From positions 1,016,303 to 1,080,302 of the forward strand of contig NZ_JASZYG010000001.1 of NCBI RefSeq assembly GCF_030317105.1: DNA of 64,000 nt. Reading direction: 5' to 3'. The stretch comes from Variovorax brevis (GTDB taxonomy: Bacteria > Pseudomonadota > Gammaproteobacteria > Burkholderiales > Burkholderiaceae_C). The notes beneath the pieces were generated by a model. The model did no database searches. It had not been told where the DNA came from and saw only the letters and a program-made list of their open reading frames with translations. Shown piece by piece: positions 26,401 through 34,825 of this stretch (the stretch's first letter is position 1; every line of letters begins with the position of its first letter). The translations under genes were made by a program, and so were the position numbers.

Positions 26401-28197
26401 ATGCCCTCCTATGACCCGCCTCTCGCCGAATTCCGCTTCCTGCTGCAGGAGGTCCTGGCCTACGAAGACCGCGTCGCCTCGCTCCCCGGATTCGCGGACG
26501 CCAGCATGGACCTGGTCATGCCGGTGCTCGAGAGTGCCGGCGAGTTCGCGCGCGACGTCCTGGTGCCAATCAACAACCGCGGCGACGACGAAGGCTGCAT
26601 TCGCGAGGGCCACACCGTGCGAACGCCAGCGGGCTACGTGCAGGCCTACCAGGCCTATCGCGATGCCGGATGGCCCTCGCTGGCGGGCGACCCGGCCTAC
26701 GGCGGGCAGGGCCTGCCGATCACGCTGTCGACCCTGGTGCGGGAGATGATCGGTTCGGGTTCGATGGCCTTCGGCATGTACGGCGGCCTGTCGCAAGGCG
26801 CTTACCGGGCACTGCTGGCCCACGGCACGGACGCTTTGCGCGCGCAACTATTGCCACCGCTGGTGGACGGCCGCTGGACCGGCACGATGTGCCTCACCGA
26901 GGCCGACAGCGGCTCCGACCTGTCACGGCTGCGCACGCGCGCCACGCCGGCCGGCGACGGCACCTATCGCATCAACGGCAGCAAGATCTTCATTTCGGGC
27001 GGCGACCACGACCTGGCGGAGAACATCCTTCACCTGGTGCTCGCCCGCCTGCCTGATGCGCCCGCGGGCACGCGCGGCATCAGCCTGTTCCTGGTGCCCA
27101 AGAAGCTGCCGCGCACAGATGGCACCGCCCTGCCGGCGCACAGCGACAACCACGTGACCTGCACGGGCGTCGAGCACAAGATGGGCATCCGAGCGTCGGC
27201 CACCGCGGCGCTGGCCTTCGACGATTCGCTGGGCTGGCTGGTGGGCGAGCCCAACGGCGGCCTCAAGGCGATGTTCACCATGATGAATTCGTCGCGCATC
27301 GGCGTGGCGGTGCAGAGCATCGGCGTGGCCGAACTCTCCCTGCAAAACGGGCGCCACTATGCGCTGGAACGCCGTCAGGGGCGCGCGCCGGGCAGCGGTC
27401 GCACGGCGAGCGAGGCGTCCGACCCCATCGTGCAGCACCCCGACGTGCGCAAGAACCTGCTGACGATGAAAGCCATCACCGAAGGCGCGCGCGCCCTCTA
27501 CACCGACGCGGCCATCGGGCTGGACATTCGCAGCCGCCATCCTGACCCCCGGGAACGTGCACGAGCGGAAAATCGTCTGGCGCTGCTGACGCCGGTGCTC
27601 AAGGCCTTTCTCAGCGACGGCGCGGTGGAGGTCACCCGCCTGGGCATCACGATCTTCGGCGGGCACGGCTACATCCACGAGAACGGCATGGAGCAACTGT
27701 TGCGCGATGCGCAGATCGTTCCGCTCTACGAAGGCACCAATGCGATCCAGGCGCTCGACCTGGTTCACCGCAAGCTGGCGCTCGAAGACGGCAAGGTGGT
27801 CGCGGACTGGCTGGAGGAAACCCGGGCGCTGGTGCGCCGCCACGCCGACAAGGCACCGCTTGCACCGCTCTGCACGGCACTGGGCACCGCCACCGAGCGC
27901 CTGGAGGAAGCGACCGGGCTGATGCAGCAGCGCAGCCGCGAAGACGCCGTGGCCGCTGCGGCGTCCGCCAGCGACTACCTGCGCATGTTCGGCCTGGTGG
28001 CGCTCGGTGCGGCGTGGCTGCGCATGGGCGTCGCAGCCTTGGCGGCAAGAGGTGGCGAATCCCCTGCCTTCTACGCCGGCAAGGTCAAGACCGCATGCTT
28101 CTATGGCAAGCACCTGCTGGTACAAACCGGCTCACTGCTGCAGTCCATTCAATCGGATGCCGGCGTGCTCATGAGCCATTCCAACGAGGAACTGTGA
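26401..28197 (+). CDS. Acyl-CoA dehydrogenase, DmdC-like long form
   Basis: A 598-residue FAD-dependent acyl-CoA dehydrogenase. Length and the C-terminal extension (about residues 460-598) match the long class that includes 3-methylmercaptopropionyl-CoA dehydrogenase DmdC. Conserved elements are MCLTEADSGSDLSRLRTRA, INGSKIFISGGDHDL, VEHKMGIRASATAAL, and the C-terminal IFGGHGYIHENGMEQLLRDAQIVPLYEGTNAIQALDLVHRK. It introduces the alpha-beta double bond of an acyl-CoA. GAGGAAAG before the ATG at 26401 is a good ribosome site. Its stop overlaps the ATG of the CoA-transferase by one base. The exact substrate cannot be read from sequence. Confidence 0.9.
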   Translation: MPSYDPPLAEFRFLLQEVLAYEDRVASLPGFADASMDLVMPVLESAGEFARDVLVPINNRGDDEGCIREGHTVRTPAGYVQAYQAYRDAGWPSLAGDPAYGGQGLPITLSTLVREMIGSGSMAFGMYGGLSQGAYRALLAHGTDALRAQLLPPLVDGRWTGTMCLTEADSGSDLSRLRTRATPAGDGTYRINGSKIFISGGDHDLAENILHLVLARLPDAPAGTRGISLFLVPKKLPRTDGTALPAHSDNHVTCTGVEHKMGIRASATAALAFDDSLGWLVGEPNGGLKAMFTMMNSSRIGVAVQSIGVAELSLQNGRHYALERRQGRAPGSGRTASEASDPIVQHPDVRKNLLTMKAITEGARALYTDAAIGLDIRSRHPDPRERARAENRLALLTPVLKAFLSDGAVEVTRLGITIFGGHGYIHENGMEQLLRDAQIVPLYEGTNAIQALDLVHRKLALEDGKVVADWLEETRALVRRHADKAPLAPLCTALGTATERLEEATGLMQQRSREDAVAAAASASDYLRMFGLVALGAAWLRMGVAALAARGGESPAFYAGKVKTACFYGKHLLVQTGSLLQSIQSDAGVLMSHSNEEL

Positions 28198-29426
28198 TGA
28201 CCGAAAAAAAATCAAGCCAGCCGCTCGCCGGCGTTCGCATCGTCGACCTCAGTTCCATCGTGCTCGGCCCCTTGGCGACGCTCACGCTCGCCGGGCTCGG
28301 CGCCGAGATCATCAAGGTCGAGGCAACCGAGGGCGACAACGTGCGCCTGGCCGGAAGCGCCCTGCACGACGACATGGGCCATGTGTTCCTGCATGGCAAC
28401 CGCGGCAAGCAGAGCGTGGTGTTGCACCTCAAGAAGCCGGCGGCGCGCGAAGCGCTGTTGCGCCTGGTGGCCGATGCCGACGTCTTTTTGTGCAACGTGC
28501 GTCCGGCAGCCATGCGGCGCCTCGGCCTGGGTCCGGAAGTGCTCCAGGAGGTCAACCCGCGGCTGATCCAGGTGACCGCCTGCGGCTACGGCTCGCGCGG
28601 CCCGTTGGCGGACAAGCCCGCCTACGACGACCTCATCCAGGGAGCAGTCGGCATTCCCGCCCTCATGCAGCAGTACACCGGCGACGCACCCGGCTACGTG
28701 CCGCTGTCGCTGGTCGATCGCGTGGCGGGGCTGCACGCGGTCTATGCGGTCACCGCCGCGCTGTACGCGCGCGAGCGCAGCGGCGAAGGCCAGTACGTCG
28801 AGGTTCCGATGTTCGAGAGCGCGGCGCACTTCGTCCTTGCCGATCACCTGGCCGGCGCCACCTTCGAGCCTGGCGTCGGCCCAGCCGGCTACGACCGCTT
28901 GCTGTCCACGCACCGGCGTCCCTATCGCACTGCCGATGGCCACCTGTGCGTGCTCATCTACAACGACAAGCACTGGCGCGCCTTCTTCGCGGCGATTGGC
29001 CAGCCGGAGTTGTTCGAGCAGGACGCGCGCTTCTCCACGCAACGCCATCGCTCGATGAACATCCACGAGGTCTATGGATTCGTCGCCAGCGTCATGCCTT
29101 CGCACACGACGGCGCAATGGCGCAGCCTGCTCGATGAGGCCGACATCCCCAACCAGGTGCCCGCGACGCTCGACGAACTGATCGACCATCCGCAACTGAA
29201 AGCCAGCGGACTGGTCGGCGAGGAAACGCATCCCACCGAAGGCCGGCTGCGCACGCTCGGCTCGCCCACCTACTGGAACGAGACGCCGGCGCCGCCCTTG
29301 TCTCCCGCGCCGCGCCTGGGCGAGCACACGTGCGACGTGCTGGCGCGGCTGGGCTATTCGGCAGACGAACTGAAGGCGATGGCCCTTGACGGTGCCATCG
29401 CCTTCGCTTCGGACGCGGTGCGTTGA
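28197..29426 (+). CDS. Class III (CaiB/BaiF) acyl-CoA transferase
   Basis: A 409-residue family III CoA-transferase that moves CoA between an acyl-CoA donor and an acid acceptor. Motifs are LAGVRIVDLSSIVLGPLATLTLAGLGAEIIKVE, HGNRGKQSVVLHLKKP, and PAYDDLIQGAVGI, which holds the likely catalytic aspartate. The start ATG lies in TGATG, overlapping the stop of the acyl-CoA dehydrogenase gene, so the two are coupled. It offers a second, ATP-independent way to load CoA, complementary to the two AMP-forming ligases in the cluster. Confidence 0.9.
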   Translation: MTEKKSSQPLAGVRIVDLSSIVLGPLATLTLAGLGAEIIKVEATEGDNVRLAGSALHDDMGHVFLHGNRGKQSVVLHLKKPAAREALLRLVADADVFLCNVRPAAMRRLGLGPEVLQEVNPRLIQVTACGYGSRGPLADKPAYDDLIQGAVGIPALMQQYTGDAPGYVPLSLVDRVAGLHAVYAVTAALYARERSGEGQYVEVPMFESAAHFVLADHLAGATFEPGVGPAGYDRLLSTHRRPYRTADGHLCVLIYNDKHWRAFFAAIGQPELFEQDARFSTQRHRSMNIHEVYGFVASVMPSHTTAQWRSLLDEADIPNQVPATLDELIDHPQLKASGLVGEETHPTEGRLRTLGSPTYWNETPAPPLSPAPRLGEHTCDVLARLGYSADELKAMALDGAIAFASDAVR

Positions 29427-29435
29427 AAGCCCGAC

Positions 29436-29456
29436 GGGCCGCCTGAAGGGCGGCCC
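29436..29456. terminator. Stem-loop between convergent genes
   Basis: GGGCCGCC (29436-29443) pairs with GGCGGCCC (29449-29456) with a 5-base loop, between the stops of the CoA-transferase and the convergent Bug receptor. No T-run follows, so termination efficiency is uncertain. Confidence 0.5.
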
Positions 29457-29476
29457 GGGTCTCACAGCGTCAACGC

Positions 29477-30427
29477 TTATTGGCGCAACCCGTAGGTCTC
29501 GACAACTTCTTTCTCGATCGGCACGCGGGACTCCATGTACTTCTGGTAGTCCGCCGTGCTCATGTAGCGCGGCTCGCTGACCGCCCCGTCGAGTGCCTTC
29601 TGGAACACCGGGTCTTGCATCGCGGCCTTGAACGCGTCGTGCAGCTTCTTGATGCGATCCGGCGGTGTGCCCTTGGGCGCGGCAATGCCCCAGGGCGCGT
29701 CGTCGGCAAGGTTGAGGCCCAGCTCCTTGAGTGTCGGCACGTTGGGATAGCGCGTCATGCGTTTCTCGCCATAGACTGCCAGCAAGCGGAACTTGCCCGA
29801 ATCCACGAACGGCGCCCAGCCGGTAGTGTCAGAAATGGCATCGACGTTGCCGCCCTGCAGGTCGTTCAGGCCGGGTGCGGAGCCCTTGTACGGAACGTGG
29901 CCCCAGTCGATGCCCTGCTTCATGCCGATCTTGTGCATCACCTGGTGGGGCACCGATCCGATGCCGATGGTTCCGTAGCTCAGCTTGCCGGGATTCTTCT
30001 TCGCGTATGCGGTGAACTCATTGAAATTCTTCCACGGCGAGTTGGCGTTGACGACCAACCCGAAGTCGAAGGCCGACACGCCGATGACGTAGCTGAAGTC
30101 CTTGATCGGGTCGAAGCTGGTCTTCACGATGAAGGGCTGCCGGATGAGCGTGTTGGTCACTTGCATGAGCGTGTAGCCGTCCGGTTTCGCGTTCGCCAGG
30201 ATGCTGCCCGCCAGGGTGCCCGACGCACCGGGCTTGTTGTCGACGATCACCGGCTGGCCCAGCTGCTTCGACATGGCGAGGCCCAGGGCACGCAGCGGAA
30301 CATCGGCGGTGGCGCCTGCGGTGAAACCGCAAAGCAAGGTGATGGGCCTGTCCGGAAAAGTCTCGGCATGTGCAGTCGCCATTCCGATTCCGGCCGCAAC
30401 GACTGCGGTGCTGATCCATGGGTTCAT
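29477..30427 (-). CDS. Tripartite tricarboxylate transporter (Bug) substrate-binding protein, copy 1
   Basis: A 316-residue periplasmic receptor of the Bug/TctC family. The signal peptide is MNPWISTAVVAAGIGMATAHA, cleaved around residue 21. Family motifs are FPDRPITLLCGFTAGATADVPLRAL, GQPVIVDNKPGASGTLAGSILANAKPDGYT, and VPYKGSAPGLNDLQGGNVDAIS. No TctA or TctB membrane genes are nearby, as is common for the expanded Bug set of this bacterial group. It follows the second CoA ligase on the same strand (about 80 bases apart) with its own AGGAGATAGAG site. Its ligand is probably an organic acid related to the cluster's substrate. Confidence 0.9.
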   Translation of the reverse strand: MNPWISTAVVAAGIGMATAHAETFPDRPITLLCGFTAGATADVPLRALGLAMSKQLGQPVIVDNKPGASGTLAGSILANAKPDGYTLMQVTNTLIRQPFIVKTSFDPIKDFSYVIGVSAFDFGLVVNANSPWKNFNEFTAYAKKNPGKLSYGTIGIGSVPHQVMHKIGMKQGIDWGHVPYKGSAPGLNDLQGGNVDAISDTTGWAPFVDSGKFRLLAVYGEKRMTRYPNVPTLKELGLNLADDAPWGIAAPKGTPPDRIKKLHDAFKAAMQDPVFQKALDGAVSEPRYMSTADYQKYMESRVPIEKEVVETYGLRQ

Positions 30428-30506
30428 CTCTATCTCCTGAGGTTGACAGGTGTTGGCGAAGCCACGGTGGCTTGCCTGCCCTGAAGTTCACGAATCCGGT
30501 GCGTGC

Positions 30507-32435
30507 CTATGACGCGATGGCGTCGGCGCGCAAAACCTCCGACGGCAGCGGCGTGGCGTACAGCGCCTCGACCGCCGCTGAACGCCGCTGCATGACGGCG
30601 CGCTGGTTGACGCTGCCCTTGTCGGTCAGCTCATAGGCTTCCAGCGACGGTGCTTCGACTTGAAGCAGCAGGCGCTCGACGCGCCGCGAGGCAGCGGAGG
30701 TGTCGCCGTTTCCTTCGCGCAGCGCGTCGATCAGGCGTTGGCGCACGACCGGGTGCGCGGCAAGCTCGGCCTCGCCGGCATCGCCACTTTTGCCACTTTT
30801 GCCGCTGGTGCCGCTGGTGCCGCTGGTGCCGCTGGTGCCGGTCGCGCCGATCAACGCCCGGCACGCAGCCGCGTCGAGCCAGGCCAGCGCCGTCACTTCC
30901 GCGCGCCCTTCGCCCACGATGACCGCCTCGCGCAGCAGCGGCGCGCAGGCCTTCAGCAGCGCCTGCCGCAGCGCACCGGTGCGCACCCAAGTGCCGTTGC
31001 CCAGCTTGAAGTCCTCGGCAAAGCGCCCGCCGAACAGCAAGCCAGCCTCGGGACGTTCAGCGTCCACGAAGCGCGCCGCATCGCCGAGGCGATAGAAGCC
31101 TTCGTCGTCGCGCACGCCTTCGATCGACGGTGCATTCACATAGCGCCCCGACACATGCGGTCCCTTGACCCGCATCTCGTATCGACCGGGCAACGTCGCA
31201 TCGGGCACCAGCTTGATGACGCAGCCCGGCAGCGGCACGCCGATGCAGGCGGTGTCCGTGGCCTTCCACGTGCGCATCAGCACCGCGGAGGTGGTCTCGG
31301 TCGCGGCGTAGGCCGTGCCGATGACGATCTGCCGGCCCAGCGTCTGCTCCGCCACCCGCTGAAAGCGCTCGTGCGTGTCGGAGGGCAGCATGGCGCCGGC
31401 GAAGTAGGCGAACTCCAGGCTGCCCAGCATGTGGCGAGCGAAGGCCGGGTCGCGCTCCATCTCATCGACCAGCATCGCGTAGCCGGCCGGCACGTTGAAG
31501 TAGTAGGTCGGCGCGATCTCGCGCAGGTTGGCGAGTGTCTGCGCAAAGCGCCCCGGCAACGGGCGCCCATCGTCGATGTAGAGCGTGCCGCCGAAGCGCA
31601 GGAGCCGGCCCATGACCACGTTGCCGCCCATCACGTGGTGCCAAGGCAGCCAGTCGACCTGCACCATGGTTTGCTCGGGCCTGCCGACCACTATTTGCGC
31701 GTTGACCTGTTGGGCCGCGGCCAGCATGCGGTGCGTCATTTCGACGGCCTTGGGCACGCCGGTCGAGCCGGAGGTGAACATGTACTTGGCGACGGCATCC
31801 GGCTGGGCCCGCGGCTCGGACATGGCGCTGGCTGCCGCATGCGAACTCATGAACCCGTCGACAGTCACAGCGCCCTGCGGCGGGTTCGACGCAACGATCA
31901 TGCGGCTCGCAGGAATGCCGCTCGCCTGCAAGGCACGTCCGAATCGTTCACCGTCCTGCGCGAACACGAGCCACGGCTCGACAAGCGAGAGCACACCACG
32001 CAGACGCTCCAGCGGTCCCGCCGCCAAGCCGTACGCGGGCGACACCGGTGCAACGGGCACGCCTGCCCAATGGGCCGCCCAGGTGAGCAAGGCGTGCTCG
32101 ATGGAATTCTCGGAAAGGATCGCCAGCGGACGACCCGGGCCCGCGCCTGCTTCGACGAGCGAAGCAGCCAACCGGCACACCTTGTCCTGCGCTTCGGCGT
32201 AGGAAATGCGGCGCCACGCCCCACCTTCGTCACGCTGGGCCAGCAGCGTCTGCTGCGGCCGCAGCGCGGCCCAGTGCTTCAACCAGTGCACGACGGAATC
32301 GGGGTGATCGTCCAGTGTGCGCGGCGAGCGCAACAGCACCACGCCCGAAGACAAGCGCTCCACCTCGACGGCAGGTGGATCGAAGGTGGCAAGCGGCTGG
32401 GCCGGCAAGGGTTCACGGGTGGTCGGCATTTTCAT
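30507..32435 (-). CDS. Feruloyl-CoA-synthase-like AMP-binding acyl-CoA ligase (copy 2)
   Basis: A 642-residue adenylate-forming ligase paralogous to the one at 21090. It has YMFTSGSTGVPKAVEMTH, VDWLPWHHVMGGNVV, AYAATETTS, the FYRLGDAARFVDAE motif and the C-terminal LTDKGSVNQRAV with the catalytic lysine. Between the FKLGNGTWVRTGAL hinge and the C-terminal subdomain it carries a (GTS)4(GKS)2 insert encoded by a 9-base tandem repeat. The first ATG is at 32435; a TTG at 32444 and an ATG at 32429 are alternatives, and none has a strong ribosome site. Operator-like site D lies 14 bases upstream. It is first in a two-gene unit with the Bug receptor. Confidence 0.84.
   Translation of the reverse strand: MKMPTTREPLPAQPLATFDPPAVEVERLSSGVVLLRSPRTLDDHPDSVVHWLKHWAALRPQQTLLAQRDEGGAWRRISYAEAQDKVCRLAASLVEAGAGPGRPLAILSENSIEHALLTWAAHWAGVPVAPVSPAYGLAAGPLERLRGVLSLVEPWLVFAQDGERFGRALQASGIPASRMIVASNPPQGAVTVDGFMSSHAAASAMSEPRAQPDAVAKYMFTSGSTGVPKAVEMTHRMLAAAQQVNAQIVVGRPEQTMVQVDWLPWHHVMGGNVVMGRLLRFGGTLYIDDGRPLPGRFAQTLANLREIAPTYYFNVPAGYAMLVDEMERDPAFARHMLGSLEFAYFAGAMLPSDTHERFQRVAEQTLGRQIVIGTAYAATETTSAVLMRTWKATDTACIGVPLPGCVIKLVPDATLPGRYEMRVKGPHVSGRYVNAPSIEGVRDDEGFYRLGDAARFVDAERPEAGLLFGGRFAEDFKLGNGTWVRTGALRQALLKACAPLLREAVIVGEGRAEVTALAWLDAAACRALIGATGTSGTSGTSGTSGKSGKSGDAGEAELAAHPVVRQRLIDALREGNGDTSAASRRVERLLLQVEAPSLEAYELTDKGSVNQRAVMQRRSAAVEALYATPLPSEVLRADAIAS
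30783..30836 (-). repeat. 9-base tandem repeat inside the copy-2 CoA ligase
   Basis: Six in-frame units: four gccgctggt and two gccactttt as read on the plus strand, coding for (GTS)4(GKS)2 in a surface linker of the C-terminal region. Confidence 0.9.
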
Positions 32436-32449
32436 CCAGTCCAATTAAC

Positions 32450-32465
32450 TTAACGGTGTTATGTT
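32450..32465 (+). promoter_or_regulatory. Operator-like site D (upstream of copy-2 CoA ligase)
   Basis: TTAACGGTGTTATGTT matches 11 of 16 positions of sites B and E and keeps the TTAAC-3-GTTA inverted core. It lies just upstream of the ligase start, where it would block the minus-strand promoter. Confidence 0.5.
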
Positions 32466-32541
32466 TTGGATTCTGGACAGTTCACCGCATTTGGATAGAC
32501 AGTAGTAACCCTTAGTTCAAATGCAACGCCAAAAAACTATC

Positions 32542-32557
32542 TTGACACTGTTAGGAT
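32542..32557 (+). promoter_or_regulatory. Operator-like site E with overlapping promoter
   Basis: TTGACACTGTTAGGAT is identical to site B. It contains -35 TTGACA (32542-32547), with TATCCT (32565-32570) as -10 after 17 bases, driving the iron-ADH operon. Confidence 0.68.
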
Positions 32558-32613
32558 GACGCCATATCCTGCCGCATCCCTCACCCCTCCACACATCAAC
32601 GAAGGAGCCACGC

Positions 32614-33795
32614 ATGCACACGACCGGTACCCATCTCTTCCCCGCCATGGACCGCGTGATCTTTGGCAAGCCGATGGCCGAAGCCGTCGCCGACGAAGCA
32701 AAGCGCCTGGGCAAGAAGCGCGTCTTCCTGATCGTCAGCCGCACGCTCAACACGCAGACCGATGCCATCGCCAAGCTGCGCGACGCGCTGGGCGATCGTT
32801 TCGGCGGCCTGTATGACGGCGTTCCTCAGCACACCTCGCGCGAAGTGGTGGCGACGGCAACGCGCGCGGCGCTCGATGCGCAAGCGGACCTGCTGGTGGC
32901 GGTGGGTGGCGGCTCGGTGGTGGACGCGGCCAAGATGATTTCCGTGTGCATGGAGCACAAGCTGACCGATCCGCGCCTCGAAGGCCTGGACGCCTTCGAG
33001 ACCAAGCCGGGCCCCGATGGCAGGCCGATTCGCGCCGAGTTTCGTGGCCCCTCCGTTCGCATGATCGCGGTGCCCAGCACGCTTTCGGGCGGCGAGTACA
33101 ACGCAGGCTGCCTGGTCACGGACACGCACCGCAAGCTCAAGCAGACCTTCTTCCATCCGTTGATGATGCCGCTGGCCATCGTGCTGGATCCGCAACTCGC
33201 GCTGCATGCGCCCGAGACGCTGTGGGTCGGCTCGGGCACACGCGCCATGGACCACGCCATCGAGGCGCTGTGCAGCCGCATGGGCAATCCGCTGGTCGAT
33301 GCAGTGGTGCTCGACGGCATCCGGCGCATGGTGGATGCGCTGCCGCGCAGCCGGGCGAACCCGGGCGACGTCGAGGCGCGCCGCGACTGCCAGATTGCTT
33401 CCTGGCTTTGCTCCTATGGCCTTCAGTCGCGCGTGCCCATGGGCGCCAGCCACGCGATCGGCCATGTGCTGGGCGGCAGTTGCGACGTTCCTCACTACCT
33501 GTGCACGCCGGTGATGATGCCGGGCATCCTCCAGTTCAACCAATCGGCGTCGGAAGAAGCGCAGCGCCTGCTGGCCGCCGCGCTGGGCCATCCTGGCAAG
33601 AGCGCGTCGGAAGCCTTCCGGGCCTTCGCGCAATCGCTCGGCCTGCCGACGGGCCTTGCCGGCGTGGGGGTCGGTCGCGATCAATTCGACCTGATCTCGC
33701 AAAACACCATGACCGAGTTCTTCATCTTCAGCAATCCGCGCAAGGTGCGCACGCCGCAGGAAGTGCTGGAAATCCTCGAGCTCGCCGCACAGTGA
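32614..33795 (+). CDS. Iron-containing alcohol dehydrogenase, maleylacetate-reductase-like
   Basis: A 393-residue group III dehydrogenase. The NAD(P) motif is VAVGGGSVVDAAKMI, and metal-site residues lie in RAMDHAIEALCS and MGASHAIGHVLGGSCDVPHY, giving the conserved Asp and His ligands of the family. It begins with a VIFGKP segment similar to maleylacetate reductases. The reaction would be NAD(P)-dependent reduction or oxidation of an alcohol, aldehyde or maleylacetate-like compound. Neither a ring-cleaving dioxygenase nor a hydroxyquinol gene is nearby, so the maleylacetate reading is weak. GAAGGAGCCACGC precedes the ATG. It is first in a three-gene operon under site E. Confidence 0.86.
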   Translation: MHTTGTHLFPAMDRVIFGKPMAEAVADEAKRLGKKRVFLIVSRTLNTQTDAIAKLRDALGDRFGGLYDGVPQHTSREVVATATRAALDAQADLLVAVGGGSVVDAAKMISVCMEHKLTDPRLEGLDAFETKPGPDGRPIRAEFRGPSVRMIAVPSTLSGGEYNAGCLVTDTHRKLKQTFFHPLMMPLAIVLDPQLALHAPETLWVGSGTRAMDHAIEALCSRMGNPLVDAVVLDGIRRMVDALPRSRANPGDVEARRDCQIASWLCSYGLQSRVPMGASHAIGHVLGGSCDVPHYLCTPVMMPGILQFNQSASEEAQRLLAAALGHPGKSASEAFRAFAQSLGLPTGLAGVGVGRDQFDLISQNTMTEFFIFSNPRKVRTPQEVLEILELAAQ

Positions 33796-33829
33796 ACGAC
33801 GTACAGCAGCCCGCTCCAAGGAGACAACC

Positions 33830-34804
33830 ATGAACGACGCAATCGGTGGCATCAACCGCCGCACCCTGCTTGCCGCGGCCGCCCTGCTGGCCCCCGCGGC
33901 CCATGCAAAGGCGGGCTATCCGGCACGCCCCATCACCGTGATCTGCCCTTTCAGCCCCGGTGGAACGGCGGACGTGCAACTGCGCGTACTCACCGCTGCG
34001 GCATCGCGCGAAATCGGCCAGCCGATGGTGGTTGAAACCCGCGCCGGCGCGGCCGGAACGCTCGGGCCTTCGACCCTGCTCAACAGCGCCGCGGATGGGT
34101 ACACGCTGTCATTCGCGACGGCCATTGCCCTGCTGCGCCAGCCCTTCATCCAGCCCACGCGCTACGACCCGGCAAAGGACTTCACCTACATCATCGGCGT
34201 GACGCGCTTCGAGTGCGGCCTGGTCGTCAGGGCGGATGCGCCGTGGAAGACGCTCGACGAATTCCTGCGCGACGCCAAGCGCAAGCCGGGCGGCATGTCC
34301 TACGGCACTGCGGGCCAGGCCACGGCCCAGCACACCGCGATGCTCAAGCTCGCCGACAAGCTGGGCATCGAATGGACCAACGTGCCCTACAAGGGTTCGG
34401 CGGACGTGTTCAATGCGCTCTCGGCCGGCCAGGTGGACGCGATTTCAGAAACCTCCGGCTGGGCGCCCTTCGTCGACAGCGGCAAGTTCCGCATCCTCGC
34501 CATGTACAGCGACAAGCGCCTCAAGCGCTGGCCCGACGCGCCCACGCTCAAGGAGTCGGGCTACGACATCGTCGAGTCGATTCCGTGGGGCATCGTGGGC
34601 CCGGCGCGCCTGGATCCGGCCGTCGTCAAGACCCTCTTCGACGTCTTCAGCAAGGCGATGCAAGACCCCGCCTTCATCAGCAATCTCGCGACGGTGGGCC
34701 AGGAAGCCTGGGGCGCGGATTCACGCACCTTTACCGACTACATGCTGTCGCGCATTCCGCTCGAACGCGAAGCCGTGACGCGGTATCGACTCAAGCAACA
34801 GTAG
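33830..34804 (+). CDS. Tripartite tricarboxylate transporter (Bug) substrate-binding protein, copy 2
   Basis: A 324-residue periplasmic receptor of the Bug family. The N-terminus MNDAIGGINRRTLLAAAALLAPAAHAKAG contains NRRTLLAAAALL, which could be a twin-arginine or Sec signal, cleaved near AHA. Motifs are YPARPITVICPFSPGGTADVQLRV, GQPMVVETRAGAAGTLGPSTLL, VPYKGSADVFNALSAGQVDAISETSGWAPFVDSGKFR. The last stretch closely parallels copy 1 at 29477, so the pair probably arose by duplication and binds related ligands. AAGGAGACAACC precedes the ATG. It is second in the iron-ADH operon. Confidence 0.9.
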   Translation: MNDAIGGINRRTLLAAAALLAPAAHAKAGYPARPITVICPFSPGGTADVQLRVLTAAASREIGQPMVVETRAGAAGTLGPSTLLNSAADGYTLSFATAIALLRQPFIQPTRYDPAKDFTYIIGVTRFECGLVVRADAPWKTLDEFLRDAKRKPGGMSYGTAGQATAQHTAMLKLADKLGIEWTNVPYKGSADVFNALSAGQVDAISETSGWAPFVDSGKFRILAMYSDKRLKRWPDAPTLKESGYDIVESIPWGIVGPARLDPAVVKTLFDVFSKAMQDPAFISNLATVGQEAWGADSRTFTDYMLSRIPLEREAVTRYRLKQQ

Positions 34805-34825
34805 CCAGCCAACAGGAGCCAACGG

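Noticed and set aside
30660..32453. Plus-strand frame of 597 codons opposite the copy-2 CoA ligase
   Set aside because: Its repeat-derived AAGAAGAAG stretch and composition come from the opposite strand's coding; the ligase has all family motifs.
32614..33795. Reading the iron alcohol dehydrogenase as part of a resorcinol/hydroxyquinol pathway
   Set aside because: No hydroxyquinol dioxygenase, monooxygenase or other ring-cleavage gene is present in the window, so a maleylacetate role is not supported by context.
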